Of a stretch of DNA of 64,000 nt, positions 45,298 through 57,100 are shown one piece after another. The position numbers and the translations under genes were made by a program. Below the pieces are notes generated by a model, which saw only the letters and a list, made by a program, of their open reading frames with translations, was not told where the DNA came from and did no database searches. Every line of letters begins with the position of its first letter. The stretch's first letter is position 1. The stretch is taken from positions 5,664,538 through 5,728,537 of the forward strand of contig CM041203.1 of assembly GCA_023078555.1 (NCBI GenBank), read 5' to 3'. The stretch is from Ulva prolifera (Eukaryota; Chlorophyta; Ulvophyceae; Ulvales; Ulvaceae).

Positions 45298-46916
45298 ACT
45301 GGCACCCCAGGCCCAGCTTGCAACAGATCTTGATGCCACTGCAGTGAAAATCTGCTATGAAAATCTGCCTGAATCAACGCACGGAGCCCCCGGCCCTCAC
45401 CCCAACCCCCCATTGGACTGCAGCTACTACAAGCACAACTGACTCTGAAGATGATGTGCAGCCCGGACTTGGTTTGTGGTGAACAGGAACAAACATACAG
45501 CACACCACAGCCATCATCCCCCCCAAACACCAGCACCATGTAGTAACATGGCCACGTGCACCACCCTGAAAATGAGCTACCACAGGGTGCATGCACAAAT
45601 CATATTCCGGTCACCACGGCGTTATACCAGTACACAGAAGGGGGGGTCAACGCTACCCAGTCACCTGTGTGGTGCTGGCCTGCACTCGTCGTAACACACA
45701 AGAACACGATGGTTTAGTGCACCAGATGTTGACACACCACAACATCCTCTGACGAAGCAGCTGTCACACGGTGGTGAGCCACGCGTGCACTCGTGGGCCA
45801 CATATGTACCGCATATGCGGTTGACATGCATAGTGACAGGGAGGGGCCATAATGCTGCACTTGTGTAGTTCGACACATTCAACGACTTCAGAGAACGTGA
45901 ATTCCAACACGCGTACGCGAGGGAATGCGTCCGTGGATGCGCGCGTGAGCGATCGACCTCGCACGCCGTGAATTCTTGACGGCACGACACGTCGCAGCGG
46001 GCGGCGTGGCCGCCTGTGCGGGACAAACTCCGCGGCAGTACCACCGGCAAAGCTAGCCGATCCGGTGTCATTGACAAGCTCGAACGACAACGCGGCTGGT
46101 CGACACACGTGCGCAGTGTGAGCGCGGCCGCGAGGCGCGCCCGTAGCTACGCGTAGCGTCTCGCAGATAGGAGGGTTGCGTGAATGCATGCTGCATGCTG
46201 GAGGTGAGGACACGTGCGCCTGAGAGGCTGCTTGTCTGTTTGATTTATATTGGCTCTCCGAAGGCCCACTTCAAGGGAGTGTATTTAGATGGTTTGTGAA
46301 TTATGAGGTCAACTAGCCCCAGATATCCGCAGCCAAAACTGTGGTGTTGCAACTGTGAAAGGCTGGTGCCATGGTGTTGAGGCATATTATGGCTATTTGT
46401 GCCACGAGTGAGGTCCAAAAATTCATGTTCAGCCTCAGAATGAACTGTATTACACCCAGGGCCACCACCATTGCACCCACTGTACTATAAATATATCTCG
46501 AGATATATGAGAATTTAGCAGCGTTGTGGACCTGCAGCAATGTCGATGCTACCATTTGCAGCCTCTGCCAAACCCACCAGCAAATGTGTTTCACAGCCTG
46601 TCAGTCAGCATTCATATTGCCTCGTATCTCCAAAACCCGCAATCCCTCAAGTTCAGGTTTCATCTCTTTCAAACCGAGCCGGTCTGCATGCTGCCTGATC
46701 GCCCATTCGTTGTGCACCTCCGGAATTCAACTTGGACAAAACTCGTTTCCGTGAAAGCGGTTGCGGCTGATCTCGCGTCTTAGTACTGAGTAACATTGCG
46801 TTGATGGACTTTCAATCCAGTTTTGCCGTGCGGCATCATGCATGCTGCTGACGTGAGGAGAGCGATTGTGGATCAACCGCACTTGCTGCCACAGCTGGTC
46901 TACCAGCCCCGCGCTG

Positions 46917-46952
<36 letters not shown>

Positions 46953-48508
46953 CTCTCGCGCGTCTGCGCTGCTATCGAAGAACGGATCGCGGAAGGCAGG
47001 GCTGGTGCTGGTGCACACATGTTGCGTGCACTGTGCACGTGCGCGCTCCAAGCAGAGTTGCCCCCCCCCCCCCCTCCCCCCCAAAAGCGCGCTGCTGTCC
47101 GCCCCGCCGGGGCCCCAGCCACATGCTGGCCCCCGCCCGTTTTGGGTCCAGCTCTTTAGCGCTAAAACATCACCCTGCCGGAAATCGGACGGAGAGCGAA
47201 GCAAGCCATCGGGCTGTGCCAAAGGGGCCCCTTCTGCCGAATTTGGTGGAAACCCGATTGGAATGAACAGGGCTGATTGGGATCGATTTGGAACATTTTG
47301 GTCTAAACTCCGGACGACAGCCCTAACAATGTAGCCAGGCGACCCAGTCTAGACCAAAGTGTTCGATTTCGATCTATGTGATCCCGCCCGATGTCCCAAC
47401 ACTGGCGCGCACCTCCCCGGGCACACACCCTCCAGTGCAAGAGGCCCCGCGCGCTATTCCAGTGTATGTGCCCCCCCCCCCCCCCCCCCCCCAGATGCGT
47501 CACCAGGAAGAAGGCGACAAGGCGGGCAGCACCGTGCAACCCCTGCGGATGCGAGTGTGGCCGATGTGGCCTCAGTCAGGCGAGATGAGATGTACGATCG
47601 CGTGGTGACTGAAAGAAACGTGAAAGACACTTCGCACCTCCACTTCTCGACGCCTGCCTGCCTTCTCACGCCGCCGCCTGCCCTCCGGAGGGCCTGAGAT
47701 GCATGCAGCTCCTCCCCGTGCTGTGAACATGTTCATGCATGTGTGTGGTCGCCAATAGGCACCGGTATGTCGTCGGATGAACTATGATTTAGCAGTTCAG
47801 AGTGTGCACACCCCTGAAGGGTGCACTGGAGGCCATTCTGCGGGCGGCCAGCGCAGGCTGCAGAGGCCATGCATGGGCCCGTCCACTTGACCCCCTGGAG
47901 GTGGTGCATGGCTGTGGCTTGGTCGTGCTGTGTGCTGTGTGCTGATGTTCCTGTTCTCGTGCTGCATGCTGTGCTTGCAGTTCTACCTGCCTCCTCACCA
48001 TCGTCCTTGCTACACACAGAACAGCTGCAGGCGAGGGAATGCGGATGTGTGGAACGTGACGCGTGATGGGTGGTTGGGCTTGAACACATCAAGCCAGCTC
48101 TTGTGTGGGTATGTACGGGCTGCACTGGTGCACCAGTGTTGGGTTGCTTTGCAGCATTTCCAGGACTGCCACCCCGAAATTAGATCTGAATATTCGGAAT
48201 TGTTCTATGTGATCGGGCCCGATGGCCCGACACTGTTGTGCACCATGGGGCGGTCGTTGTGGCACATCACCAGCATACACCACTGCTGGAACGCTCCAGA
48301 CAAGAGCACAATACAATACCGAGTCAACACTATAAGGTTAAATTCAGAGAGCAGAGTACGTGGGGTCACTGGCGGGGTCCGTGAGGACACAGCTCTGATC
48401 AGTCGACTGGGCAGCTCCATAAATTGAAATCACCAGTTCACTGTTTGCACTGCTCGTGCTGCACAGCCACCACAACCTGCTCGTGTTTGTTTGACAGAAG
48501 ACTCAACG
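45298..48508. other. Repeat-rich stretch without a confident gene
   Basis: CpG-poor DNA (45300-45620, 46230-46750) alternates with CpG-rich DNA (45770-46150, whose minus frame 45764-46213 is open but unrecognised). It contains C runs at 46920-46949, 47061-47074 and 47471-47492, and a diverged MITE end at 47374-47403 (ATGTGATCCCGCCCGATG then CCAACACTG). Confidence 0.45.
48134..48235 (+). mobile_element. hAT-like MITE, copy 2
   Basis: 102 bp, CAGTGTTGGGTTGC to GGCCCGACACTG. Eight-base flanks TGGTGCAC (48126-48133) and TTGTGCAC (48236-48243) differ at one position. An 8-bp duplication and CAGTG termini are characteristic of the hAT superfamily. Confidence 0.85.
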
Positions 48509-50345
48509 TTAGATTGACACCATGACGTGCAGGAAGACTGGCGGGAGCTGTTGCTGACAGCTGTCATAGGAGGTGCGTACTTCATGGCCGCTGGTGCATG
48601 ATAGGACGTACGCAGAGAGGCAGGTCGCACTCATTTCTTTTCAAGCACAGCCAGTCACCATCACAGCCGTCTCCACGCATACATACACCCTTCCAGGAAC
48701 TCCCGGACAGGCTGGCACACATGGTGGTACACCTGGGGTGATGATGGAAGGCCCAGGTGTGCATAGAGGGGGGAACTAGCTGTGCACGTCTGCACGCAGC
48801 GAGTCCAGCGGAAGGTTGTCGCCCTCACTAGGACTCTATTGCTCTGTTCGCATTGAAACACTATAACGCGGTCGTCGCTGTTGATCAGCACAGTCTTGAC
48901 GTTGCCTTGCAGGAGGGAACACACTGTGTGGGTCACCGCACCTGTTGCCGCCCGCCGAACAGTGCTCTGTGGGCTCGTGCAGAAACGGGATCCAGATGCA
49001 GCCATAAGCGAGCTGGTCTTTATGTGCAGACTCGTGTGGTGAGCACGGCAGATCCCCATATGCGGTGTGTGTGAGCAGCGCTACAAGCGCTACAAGCGCT
49101 GCAGCACGGGCCCGAGCAGATTCTACGACGAAAGCAACAACGCTCACCTTGATCGAGATATACTACATGTCGATTGAGATTTTGTACGCAAGCTTCCAGG
49201 ATTGCATTCTCGAGCGAGGTTGCAGTGCGGCAAGCACTGCTCGGGGAGTGATTTCAAAGCAAGACAAGACCCTCTTGACATCGCTGAGCGCTTGTTCATA
49301 ATCACTCAGCAGATCCACAGGAATTTCGCGGTTGGGAGTCCTGTGCGATCGTCCTGGTCAACAGCCCACACTCCCGGTCAACACCTTTCGGCACGCAGGA
49401 AACTGTGTTGTTGTGGGCGGCCGAGCCTACAATGCCGCGTAGTATGCCAAATCAAGATGCGAGTCCGCGTCAGCTTCCATGCGGTCTAGCGTCGAAATCA
49501 AGGTCACACTCGCACCGGCCTGCTTTCAGCCCGACAGCAAGTACTGGCTGGCACCTGCAGAGCTCTCGAGCCTGCAATGCAGACCCAATGACACAGCGGC
49601 TTGAGGGCAACGGCTGCCGTGATGCTGTTGGAATTCCCGACGTGTCGGCAAATACGTTGCTCACGATGCTATGCGCAGCTGTGGGCAGACATCGATGCTG
49701 CCGTGCGATGCACGAGCGCACAACTCGCAGGAGCGCTGATGGGTATCAGGAGCTCACGCTCTAAGCGGCACATGTACCGCGACACACCGCCACCTGGAGT
49801 GGCACGACGTGCGTATCACTGCAGGCGCACTGTGCGTTGCTGTATGTATGTGTATTTGTTTGTGTAGCTGCTCCGCCATCCAAGGATCCGATATGTGTAA
49901 CTTGATCACAGCAGGCGCACTGGCAGTGCAGCTTCCGGGCGCATATCATCGAAGCATCAAATTCAATTGCATGCAATTACAAAGGCGAGGTCCTACGCTT
50001 CCAATTGCGACGGTGCCGGGCACACGTGCGCACCATGCCGCCCACCTTTGTATCTCAGATACACCCACCGCACGCATGCGTGCGCACAGTGTCCAGCTGT
50101 GCATGCACCGTATACGGTACGTACCGCACGCGCTGCTCCGCTGCATGCACCTACGTGTCGCTGCACCCCCGTATTCCTTACACACCATTTTGGTCACCAC
50201 TAGGTTGTAGCTGCACTGCTGGCAGTTCGACCGAGCGATGGCGCTGGCTGCAAGAGGACGCGTCCGGCTGCCTCGACCGCTCTGGTGACCTTGCAGTGAG
50301 GATCGACGACGTCCTGCGTGCGCAGCGACCTGAAGCAGCTGGTGA
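48509..50345 (-). CDS. Candidate short-exon gene, uncharacterised
   Basis: Several minus-strand segments look coding. About 49356-49190 contains VDLLSDYEQALSDVKRVLS and ITPRAVLAALQP. 48966-48829 contains LLQGNVKTVLINSDDRVIVF and ends at a GTGAGG donor. 48636-48509 contains SYDSCQQQLPPVFLHVMVSI and a TAA stop. 49721-49560 contains VFADTSGIPTAS, and 50330-50215 contains RTQDVVDPHCKVTRAVEAAG. Exons of 40-60 codons would escape an ORF-length cutoff. I could not fix all phases (48829 ends phase 0, while the last exon's acceptor suggests phase 1), the plus strand is open at some of the same places, and no family is recognised. Confidence 0.35.
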
Positions 50346-50689
50346 ATCAGTGACGAGAGGTGCCCTGGCAGTGCCGACAAGCCGGCCTGGAAGTGCTCGT
50401 CCATGCATGGATACCCGGCTACAGAGCCAGGCCAATTGAACTTAAGTGTGGAAGCTTGGAGCATGAATGCAGTGGCAGTGCCGGAGCTGGGGTCATGGCA
50501 AACATTGGCCTGGCGTGTCTCAAGACAAGACAAGACATTGTCTTGAGACGGGCCCAAGGCGGGATGCACAATCATGCATACATGAATACATACGGCGGCG
50601 CCAGAGGCCGATCCAGCTGCCGCCGATCCAGCTTCCGCGTGGAGGAGAGGCGCTGGCGCCGGCGCCGGGAGGGGTGCGAGGTGGCTAGG

Positions 50690-51300
50690 GTGCTGGGCCA
50701 CGGCCGCGCAACAGGAGGGGCTGGAGGAGGTGCGCACGGAGATGGCACGGAGGAAGATAGAGGACAGCAGTTTTGTGCCGGCTGATAGCAATTTGTGCGT
50801 AGGGGATGTGTTGCTATGGTTGTCCATGGTTGTGAACCCCTCTGAGGGTACCTGTTGCAGCAGCTCGGGAGGATGGGTTCGCTGCGGCGGAGCTAGATGT
50901 GCAGAAACACAATGCATATCGTGCGTACAATGCATATGATTTTGTGCCATTTCCGCTTGAGACGCATGGGAGGTTGGGGCGGCCTGCTATGGCACATTTG
51001 ATTCAGCTGGCTGAGGTTGCGTCTCGGCGAGGTGAGTAGTGTTGGGTCGCTTTGCAGCGTTTCCAGGGCTGCCACCCAGAAATTAGACGTGGATACTCGG
51101 AATTGTTACATACGGCTCGGTAAATTTAGATTTACTTTACTTTACATCTGATCGGGCCCGACGACCCTGGTGGTGAGGTGGACCATGGAGTGTATGTGGT
51201 GAATGCTTTGCGCCGGTTGAGTGTGGCTTTTTGTAAGAGAGTGCTCATGTTCTCCGTATGAGGCTTCAATCTACAGCAGGCATTGCTGGCGCCGGTTGGG
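50690..51300 (+). pseudogene. LINE C-terminal remnant interrupted by a MITE
   Basis: Reading with frameshifts gives GLEEVRTEMARRKIEDSSF, then YDFVPFPLETHGRLGRPAMA and LIQLAEVASRRG up to 51036. After the MITE it resumes with VVNALRRLSVAFCKR (from about 51205). The blocks match 36138-37112 (family B) and, more distantly, the family L ORF end, so this is the same LINE C-terminal region. Frameshifts and the insertion abolish function. The family B 3' tail follows at 51308-51405. Confidence 0.65.
51037..51172 (+). mobile_element. hAT-like MITE, copy 3, carrying a nested insert
   Basis: Starts TAGTGTTGGGTCGC and ends near GATCGGGCCCGACGACCCT, with a decayed right terminus. Relative to the other copies about 42 bp are added at 51106-51147 (TACGGCTCGGTAAATTTAG, then TTTACTTTACTTTACA), which resembles the tail of repeat family C. 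Confidence 0.75.
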
Positions 51301-51307
51301 CTGTGAC

Positions 51308-51405
51308 ATGCCCTCGTGCCCGGCCCAGTGCCATGAATGACTAAATAGAATTGAAAATACATTCCGAGAACCGGCAGGATGCCCAGGCAGCCCGGCCTCT
51401 GTTGT
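51308..51405 (+). mobile_element. Family B LINE 3' end
   Basis: Contains GCCCGGCCCAGTGCCATG, ACATTCCGAGAACCGGC and GCCCGGCCTCTGTTGTT, matching 37025-37112. Confidence 0.65.
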
Positions 51406-51824
51406 TCGTACGTACATACGTACGGACATAAACTGGGGCACCCTGAAGGTGCTGGGGGGAGGGGGTGCGATCTACAGGCAGTCTGTGACCTCCTTCTTGG
51501 TCTCCGCCGCTCAATTGCACGTCAACATATAGCGGCGCCGCGGCTTCGGGGAAGCACGGAAGGCGGGCTCCGGAAGGCGGTCTTGCCTTGACTTGTGCAT
51601 GCCCGCCCATGGGGTGCACCCGTTGACTGTGTCGGCAGGCGTGGCCGCCGGCTTCGGTGCAGCGGCGGCTGCAGCTGCCCCTGAATCAATTCGCGACTCA
51701 TGCCTGATGATCGGCGGAAAGTCGCACACGTTCCGCTGCGAGAGCGGATCTGGGGGCGGCCGGATGCGCTGCTACTGCATGTGAGGATGCTGTCCGTGGT
51801 ATGCACGTGAGGATGCTGTCCAAG

Positions 51825-51933
51825 CCTGTAGATCTATCATATGATAGCAGTCCCTGTAGATAGATCCAGACGTCCCTGTAGACGTCCTGTAGATAGCAGT
51901 CCCTGTAGATCTATCATATGATAGCAGTCCCTG
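51825..51933 (+). repeat. Duplicated 32-bp unit with internal palindrome
   Basis: 51825-51856 and 51902-51933 are identical; each holds the palindrome CTATCATATGATAG. Related GTCCCTGTAGA fragments fill the gap. Confidence 0.9.
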
Positions 51934-52066
51934 CAAGCCTGGTACTCCATTGCAAATGCGCCATCGCAGCGCTGCACCCAGCGGCAGTGCATACATATGC
52001 CCGTAATGACTCAGTACTACTGACCTCCGTTTCTTCCTTGAGAGGAGGACTTCTCCATGTCTATGC

Positions 52067-52166
52067 CAGTGTTGGGTCGCTTTACAGCATTTTCAGGGCT
52101 GCCACCGAAAGAATATACCTGAATATTCGGAATCGTTCTATGTGATCGGGCCCGATGACCCAACAC
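52067..52166 (+). mobile_element. hAT-like MITE, copy 4 (best preserved)
   Basis: Exactly 100 bp, CAGTGTTGGGTCGC to GACCCAACACTG, with perfect 12-13 bp terminal inverted repeats. Flanks GTCTATGC (52059-52066) and GTCTACGC (52167-52174) form an 8-bp duplication with one mismatch. Confidence 0.9.
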
Positions 52167-52174
52167 TGGTCTAC

Positions 52175-54171
52175 GCGTGCTTTATAGCTTCCTGCCATGC
52201 GTGCGTTACCGTCCACGTGTGCTTGCACTCCCGTGCTGTGGACCAGCCTGCGGCAACCCTGTGCTGTGGCACACTGCTCTAGACCCTATCCCCCGGGACA
52301 GCAGCCGCATCCGGTGTTGCCCATCGAGAGGGGCAGCAGTGGCTCCCGTGCTGCACACACCTCAGACTTTAACATCAATTGGTGTGTGTTCACGTCGTTA
52401 CGGGCGCTGTGGGCTCTGCTTGCGCTGGTCGGCGCGGGTGCGGTGGGCTGGGTTGGTGCGTGTGTTGTTGGGGCGCGCTCACGTGCCTCGCGGCGCTGCC
52501 CGCCTCCGCCGCCTCCGCCGCCTCCTGCCCGCTTCCGCCGCCTGTGCCGCCTCCTGCCCGCCTCCGCCGCCTGTGCCGCCTCCGCCGCCTCCTGCCCGCC
52601 TCCGCCGCCTGTGCCGCCTCCGCCTCTGCCGCCTGTGCCGCAATAACAAACACCCCAGGACCCTGCGAGTGTTTGCTGAGTGCGTGGTGACACACCTCCT
52701 CCAGTCAGCTGCAGTGGCTGCAGGGGTGGTACTCGCCGAGCTCATACCGTGCTACGCCATGGTATGTCCATGTCGACAGGGTCCACTGCCTGTACTGGGA
52801 GCTACACGCACCAGTGGGCTGAGCACTTCCAGCAGTGGTGGGTGAGAAGCATCACACTGAGAGAAGTGCTATGAGAATGGAAGGATGCGGCAATTGGGAT
52901 GTTGCGGAAGTGTCACACTCAGCAGCATCGACAGCTGTAGATCCACCTGCAACTGCCTGCACCAGGCATGGAGTGTGAATAAGAACACGGACGTGGCGCC
53001 GTTTGGAACTCCCCCATCTCGGAGATGAAGCTCTTCTTCGACCATGCAGATACTGAAAGGGCGAAACAGGCGCGAACCTCGTGCAAACTAAGCGCTTGCA
53101 GCAGCAGCACTGTTTCATTCATGGCTCTGGGGCACAGCTCATCGCAAATCTCACACCTGGGGTTCCACACGCAGATTGCCAACTGCAGTGAAGACCCATG
53201 GAGAATCGGTAAACGGCCCATGTGATTGACATGCACCAGTGACTGTGATTACATGGACAAACCTTGACGAGCAGGTGGGACCACAGGCGGCCATGGTTGA
53301 AACGCTGCAAGTGGGGAAGCCCGCGCACCGGCAGCATATGTGATATTGAGGTCAAAAGCATATTGGCCATGTCTAGGCATGAAGCCAGCAGCTGCAGAGG
53401 TCCACAGGGTCTCCAGCCTGCGCTGTAGGCACACACGCATGCATGTCGCCCACCAACTTGAACCGACCCTGGGCCGCATTCCGCCACAGGCAGAAACACC
53501 CGCTGTACCCCAAGACACACACCGACGCTTCATGCATATTGCGGCGGCTGTTCATCTGCTCTGACCGATCCCGCGGCAGCAAAGCACATCACACGCACGT
53601 CAGACGGCGCCGCAGCACGCCCGGCCACAAGGCAGGAGATTTTTTACATACATGAGACTCTTCGGAAACAAGGAGGGCAAGCGGCCGCACCGGCTCGCGT
53701 CATCTACACTGCAGGCCCCGCCGCCGTTCGGCCGCCGCGCCTCTTCCTACTTTACAACACCCTCATTATACCCTCTGATGTTGCGACGCTATGCATGGCT
53801 TCCATGCATGCCTCGTCAGCACCTGTCCTACCGCATGGCTCGCACGAAATGGTAGTTCTCTGGCGCGCATGTGTCCCCGACGGAGGGGGGCCGGCACCCC
53901 CCGTTCGGTCTGCCCCCACGGGCACACGCTCGTGTTTCAAAACAAAAATTGCAAGGGTCGGCGGCTTCATCGAGGCGCGCATACACTCACCGACAGATGC
54001 AGGTCAGACAAACAACGGCAGCCTCGTGTTGCCGGGCCGCAATCTTGCTCCCTCTCACCGTGTCGAGGCTCGCCCCCCTTCGACACGAGGACTTATCCAG
54101 TCATCGCGCAGCCGTGTCAGCACAGGAACAGGCTGCCTGCATGCATGCCCGGCTACCTCCGCGCCTCACAC
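52175..54171. other. Stretch without a confident gene
   Basis: A C-rich CCGCCT/CTGCC microsatellite-like array (52495-52640) opens many frames on both strands. The rest, to 54171, has mixed composition and shows no phase-consistent exons. It is the 3' flank of gene Y. Confidence 0.4.
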
Positions 54172-57100
54172 TCAAATCGACCTCGCACGCTTCAGCTCCG
54201 GCTTGGAGGGGGCACCAGGCCGCCATGGCTCGGCGAGGCCACTCCTGCCGTCTACGCGGCTCCCCACAGCCAGCGGCACGCCAGCCCGCGCCGGCGCCGC
54301 GGCGGCGGCCGTTGCGAGTGGCCCCACAGCCACATTCTGCTCCGCCGACCCGCCAGACCCGGCGGCGGAGCCGCCGGTGGTGTCTGCAGCGGAGCCCTCA
54401 CCCGGCTCCGCAGCGCGCGCAGCGGCGCCGGCCGCCGCCGCAGCGCTCTCGAGAACCATCGCGGTGTTGGAACCCTGAGCGGCGCCGAGGGCGGGGAGTT
54501 CGAGGGACTCAAGGATCTTTGACACGGCTCGCTCGGCCTCAGGCGTGGCCGCGGTGCCGCTTTCCGCATTCATGAGGGCCGGCGTCGGGGCCGGCGGATC
54601 CGGGGCCTCCCGAGCCGCGGCCTGGAGCGCGAGCATCTCTTCGTCCTTTGACGAGAGGACCTTCACGAGAGATCCCTGCTTGCCGGGCATCATGACGTCG
54701 GCTGGTGCGGTGGCAGGGGCCGCGTTGACGTCCTGGTATAGCTCCTCCAGGCTCGGCGCGGTCGTGATGGAGCGCGCAGGGCGGTACCGCGGCGGCGCTG
54801 ACGCGGCCGTGCCGGCGCTGCCGGCGGGCGCCGGAACCGCCGGCGCAGCCGCGGCCGCCGGCAGCTGCCGCCGCAGCGCGGCGGCCGCCGCGACGGCGAG
54901 CGTCAACGGCTGCGCCGCCGGCGCTGCCGGCGCCGGCGCGGCTGCAGAGCGAGCTGGCACGGAAGCGTCATTTGAGGAGCGGGGGCGCGCGTCGCTGGCA
55001 GCAGCGGCGGCGGCGTGGAAGGCAGCGACCTCCTTGGCAGCGCGTAGCCGTCGCTCGCGGTCCATGAGCTCCTCCCAGATGAGTTGCCGCTTTTGCTGCA
55101 CAGCGCAAGGCGGGTAAGACCTGATTGCAGTGACACAACTGTACATCGTGGCTCAGAAACACAACACACAGTGTCAGGCTGAGCATAAATCTAGGTGTGC
55201 ACAACCTCGTGTCAGCACATTAGCGCGCCATGCGTACAACCTGCGACAGAGCCGATAAGTCCTTATGCTGCAGACCAGATCAGAGCGGACCGCAAGCATG
55301 ATCGCATGCCAAGTGAAAGGATGAGGCTGTGCACAGCCAGCTGGCACAAACAGTCTGGATAACACATCCAATACAGATCAGCCGAAAGCCGCCAAGGGCG
55401 CAGAATAATGATCTCCAAACTGCAAGACACCGTCATGGCTACATGTCACCATGCAAGAGATTCACACACACAGTCCGTATCAAGCTAGAAAATACATGGG
55501 ACGACAACCGACAACAACAGAGAGAAATCTACACATGCTAGAGGACGTGCGCATGCGTCACGATACGTCAAACGCACGATACGTCAAACCCCACAACGTC
55601 AGCAGTGTAATCGCCACACGCGGCGGTCAGGTCGACACCGCAAACAGCCACACTGGTGGAATAATTCCAACTACCACTAAGCAGGCATGATGTTGGCTGA
55701 AGCACACCGGTGGCAGCTTGGCGTGCGCGAGCGCCATGAATGCAGCCTCTTTCTTCTGAGTCGCCGTCGCCTCCTGCAGCAGCGCGATCATCTGCGCATC
55801 ATGCAGCCGCCGGGCCGTCGCTGCCGCGACGTCCGCCGCCGTCACCGCGACGCGTGGAGCCGGCGGCACCAGCGGCCGCGCCACCGGCGCAGCCTCAGAC
55901 ACCGGCCGCGCTGCGGCCGCGCCCGCGGTCGTTGCAGCCGCCGCGTGGCGGAACAGGCGCGCAAGCTCCTCGCGCTTCGCGCTGTCCACAGCCTGTGGCT
56001 TGTGGTGCTGCGCTACCAGCGCCTGCAGCAGCGACTTCGCCGGCTGCTGCGCCGGCGGCGCAGCCGCCGCCGCGGCTGAGTCTGCAGGCACTGCGCGCCA
56101 CGCTGCTGGCGCCGCCTGCGGCTCCGGGCGGGGCTCCGGCGCTTGGACGAGCGCCCGCGGAGCGTTGACCGCCGCGGCGGCTGCGGGCCGCGAAGGGAAC
56201 AGCGGCAGAGGGTGCGGCGGCGCAGCAGCGGCGGGCGGGGCGGTCGGGGGTGGGGAGGAGGCCTCGGTGCGGGGCTGCTTGCGGCGGGGGGACTCGGGGA
56301 GGGACTTCTTGCCCTCGGAGGCGGTGGTGCTGCTGGGGCTGTGCCCTGCATAAAAGCGAGAGAGCTCAAGTGCAAGCCTGTTATTGGTCTGCAGTTCGGC
56401 CGCTGCAACACGCCCTTGGCAATGATGGCAAACCTTGGATTCTGTGCCCGATCACGCCATAGAGTTGTCGTTGGCAACTCTACACCTGGTGGCATTCCGT
56501 TGATATGGCCGTGTTCACCACAGAATGGCCAAAAACGCAAATTCCCCCTTTTAGGAGTTTTCCTTCAAATATAAATGCTCTGGTCATGCAACAGAGCGGC
56601 CCGGCACCGCTCGATGTATCGGCAGCTGCAATGCAACACACGGGTACCACGTCCTGCTGAACTCCCGCAGACAGCTTCATATGTGCACTGGGCGTGAACA
56701 CTGCTGTGGAGACGAGCATCAGCAGCGACGGCAGGGCGCCCGCCGCCGAGGCGCTGGCCCAGATCTGGCCGCCACAGCCACCCAGGGCTGCACGCCCTGG
56801 CTGCCACAACTCCGACAGCAGCTGTTGTGCGGCACCGCAGCAGACGCACACATGCTAGCAGCCCGCCGCACTATTGCTGGATAACCTGAGATTCCTTGCA
56901 GCTCTATGCCGCGGCTGCTGGCGCGAATCGTGCGGTCGAGAGCGGGTACAGATGTGAGAACGCCACACGGACACCCCGCCAGGCCCAGGTCTCGGGTCGC
57001 GACGCATCACAATGTGGTCACATTGGGCATGCATACCAAACATGCATGTTTGAAGAGGTGGCCTGTGGTTACGCAGGCATAGGGGACGGCAGGCGGGAGT

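Noticed and set aside
52190..52750. 222-codon Pro/Arg-rich ORF
   Set aside because: Produced by a CCGCCT-type microsatellite array; open in most frames.
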